Part shown: piece by piece, positions 21,522-23,013 of the stretch
How positions within the stretch are numbered: position 1 is the first letter of the stretch
How the letters are laid out: every line of letters begins with the position of its first letter
Assembly (NCBI GenBank): GCA_040005555.1
Contig: JBDTYT010000020.1
Location: 1-23,013, forward strand
Length of the DNA stretch: 23,013 nucleotides
Reading direction: 5' to 3'
Origin: JBDTYT01 sp040005555
Lineage (GTDB): Bacteria > Actinomycetota > UBA4738 > HRBIN12
The notes under the pieces: model-generated
Databases searched by the model: none
What the model saw: only the letters and a program-made list of their open reading frames with translations
Told to the model about the DNA's origin: nothing
Made by a program: the position numbers and the translations under genes

Positions 21522-22150
21522 TTGGCCCCACCCCGTCCGCGCACGGTGGCGGCGTCCGCCGTGAAATCGATCCCGCTATCGAACGTGTAGATGCCGGTGT
21601 CCGCACTCTGTTCCTGCGCACTGTTCACCCACGGGTTGACCCACCCCTTGATCTCCTCGAGCGTGGTGAGCCATGAGGCGATCGTCTCGGTCTGCTTGGC
21701 CACTCCGGAGAACGTCATCGTGCCGATGAGGCTCGTCGAGCCCGCCGACGTCCCGGTCGCGCCGATGACGGCGCCGGTCGGCGCCGTCATCGAGCCGGTG
21801 AGGGAGGTCAGATACGCGGTGTCGGGGATCACCCTCGAAACGTCGAGCAGCACGCCCGACCACGAGACCTCGTTGAGGAACAGCGTGTCTTTCAGCTGCT
21901 TCTTCGCCTCGAGTTGCTGTTGGAGGTCCGCGTAAGGTTGGAGCTCCGAGATCTGCTGCTGCAGGGTCGCGTTCGACGTCCGCACCTGATCCAGGTCGCT
22001 CTGCGCACTCGACAGCTGGCCCGTCTGGAGGAAGTAGAAGACGCCCAGGAGCACCAGCACCGCCACGCCGCCCAGGGCGACCAGTGCCGTCTGCCGGCGG
22101 ATCGCTTGCTGCTCGCGAAGCTCGGGAGGCAGAAGGTTGACGCTGGTCAC
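21518..22150 (-). CDS. pilN: Type IV pilus inner-membrane protein PilN
   Basis: 210 residues. The cytoplasmic N-terminus carries the conserved VNLLPPELRE motif, which binds the PilM groove. A membrane helix at about 22-41 (ALVALGGVAVLVLLGVFYFL), a coiled coil (about 45-88) and a periplasmic-type domain (WSGVLLDVSRVIPDTAYLTS, then IASWLTTLEEIKGW) follow. The GTG at 22148-22150 overlaps the pilM stop as GTGA. An Ala/Gly/Thr-rich stretch (GAVIGATGTSAGSTSL) is inserted in the outer domain. Confidence 0.9.
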   Translation of the reverse strand: MTSVNLLPPELREQQAIRRQTALVALGGVAVLVLLGVFYFLQTGQLSSAQSDLDQVRTSNATLQQQISELQPYADLQQQLEAKKQLKDTLFLNEVSWSGVLLDVSRVIPDTAYLTSLTGSMTAPTGAVIGATGTSAGSTSLIGTMTFSGVAKQTETIASWLTTLEEIKGWVNPWVNSAQEQSADTGIYTFDSGIDFTADAATVRGRGGAK

Positions 22151-23013
22151 AACCGCCCCCGATCCGAGATCGCGAGGCCCACGGGAACGGCGAGGACCGG
22201 CTCGGCTTCCTCGAGGATCTCCTGATCGAGGTCGAGTTCGGAGCGCGCGTGTTCGAACACGTGGCCACGGTCGACCGCCACCGGGATCTTCTGGCGGAGC
22301 AGGTCGATGAACCCCTCGAGCTTCGAGCCGCCGCCCGTCACGAGCACCTTCGAGATCCTCGCGCCGGGCACCTGGGCCGCGTAGAACTCCAGCGACGAGC
22401 GGATCTCGTCGACGAAGCTCCCTGCGCGCTGGATCGCCACCCGGCGCACGTCCGCCATGTCCGGTAGGTCGGGGATGTCGTGCGGCTCTTCGCCACGCTT
22501 CAGCTGCTCGGCGACATCCTCCTCGATGCCGAGACCTCGGGCGATCGCGAGGGTCACGTCACGCCCGCCGGAGGGAAGGATGCGGACGAAGCGCGTAACC
22601 CCCCGGGCGTGGACGCAGATCGAGGTGACGTGGCCCCCGACCTCGACGACGGCCTCGTCGCCCTGCGTCTCCTCCAGGTCGAGGCCCTCATCACCAGTCC
22701 CGACCGCTCGGATCAGCGCGAACGGCGTGAGGTCGATGCCGACCGGCTCCAGCTTCGCGGCCGTCACCGCCTCGACGAGCGCCCCGATCATCCCCTTATG
22801 AGCCGCGACGAGCAGCAGCCGCAGCATCCGACGGCCGCCCTGCTCCATCTCGCCGAGCGGGTCGAAGTCCAAGACGGCTTCGTCGACGGACATCGGGATG
22901 AACTCCTGCACCTGGAACCCGAGCGAAGCTCGAAGCTCCTTCTCAGGGAGCCAGGGGAGGGCGATCTCGCGAACCACGACCCGCTGGTTGCCGACCCCGA
23001 GGTACACGCGCTT
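22147..23013 (-). CDS. pilM: Type IV pilus assembly protein PilM, 5' end beyond the window
   Basis: Actin-like cytoplasmic ATP-binding protein that docks on PilN. 288 residues are visible; the frame is open to the window edge, so the N-terminus (the first phosphate-binding loop) is missing. VYLGVGNQRVVVREI, FQVQEFIPMSVDEAVLDF, LRLLLVAAHKGM, GIDLTPFALIRA and KVLVTGGGSKLEGF are PilM signatures. GGGSKLEGF near the C-terminus is the adenosine-binding loop of the actin-like fold. The visible C-terminus includes a normal GLAI segment (VPVGLAISDRGRL). The rest of the pilus genes probably lie beyond 23013. Confidence 0.92.
   Translation of the reverse strand, partial: KRVYLGVGNQRVVVREIALPWLPEKELRASLGFQVQEFIPMSVDEAVLDFDPLGEMEQGGRRMLRLLLVAAHKGMIGALVEAVTAAKLEPVGIDLTPFALIRAVGTGDEGLDLEETQGDEAVVEVGGHVTSICVHARGVTRFVRILPSGGRDVTLAIARGLGIEEDVAEQLKRGEEPHDIPDLPDMADVRRVAIQRAGSFVDEIRSSLEFYAAQVPGARISKVLVTGGGSKLEGFIDLLRQKIPVAVDRGHVFEHARSELDLDQEILEEAEPVLAVPVGLAISDRGRL

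Overview
This GC-rich window looks like part of a chromosome from a deep-branching, high-GC actinobacterium (Actinomycetota). The evidence is an actinobacterial-type integration host factor (mIHF), a PriA whose helicase motifs are degenerate as in actinobacteria, frequent GTG starts, and a PilM-PilN-PilO pilus cluster beside an aro cluster. I cannot name the genus. No rRNA, tRNA, CRISPR array, phage or insertion sequence is visible. Coding density is very high; the largest gap between recognised genes is about 170 bases and holds regulatory sequence.

Almost everything is on the minus strand, so transcription runs from high to low coordinates. In that order: (1) pilM (cut by the window edge), pilN, pilO and a PilP-like gene form a type IV pilus inner-membrane module. 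(2) After two hairpins comes aroC-aroK-aroB-aroQ (shikimate pathway), continuing into pepP, efp and nusB. (3) A lone plus-strand tatA sits between operons; its stop codon shares a CTAG with the nusB stop. (4) The pyrimidine operon is pyrR-pyrB-pyrC-carA-carB-pyrK-pyrD-pyrF, preceded by a promoter, a PyrR-binding RNA hairpin and a 17-codon leader reading frame. pyrE is not in the window. (5) A promoter with a good -10 box leads into mihF-gmk-rpoZ-coaBC-metK-priA, with priA running off the low-coordinate edge. Ten neighbouring gene pairs overlap by exactly four bases (ATGA or GTGA), so translational coupling is the norm.

Three things stand out. A 54-base palindromic element occurs twice, once inside priA and once inside the 3' end of carB, in opposite orientation relative to the genes, in frame and open. 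It looks like a small mobile or repetitive palindrome that tolerates insertion in coding sequence. The pyr leader appears to combine a PyrR hairpin that covers the ribosome-binding site of a small leader ORF with a TAGTG coupling of that ORF to pyrR. The PyrK-PyrD pair keeps its cofactor signatures (FAD, [2Fe-2S], FMN) but has lost the usual catalytic cysteine and several orotate-contacting residues in PyrD, and the usual NAD-binding signatures in PyrK.

All calls rest on reading the sequence and on remembered family motifs; no database search was run.
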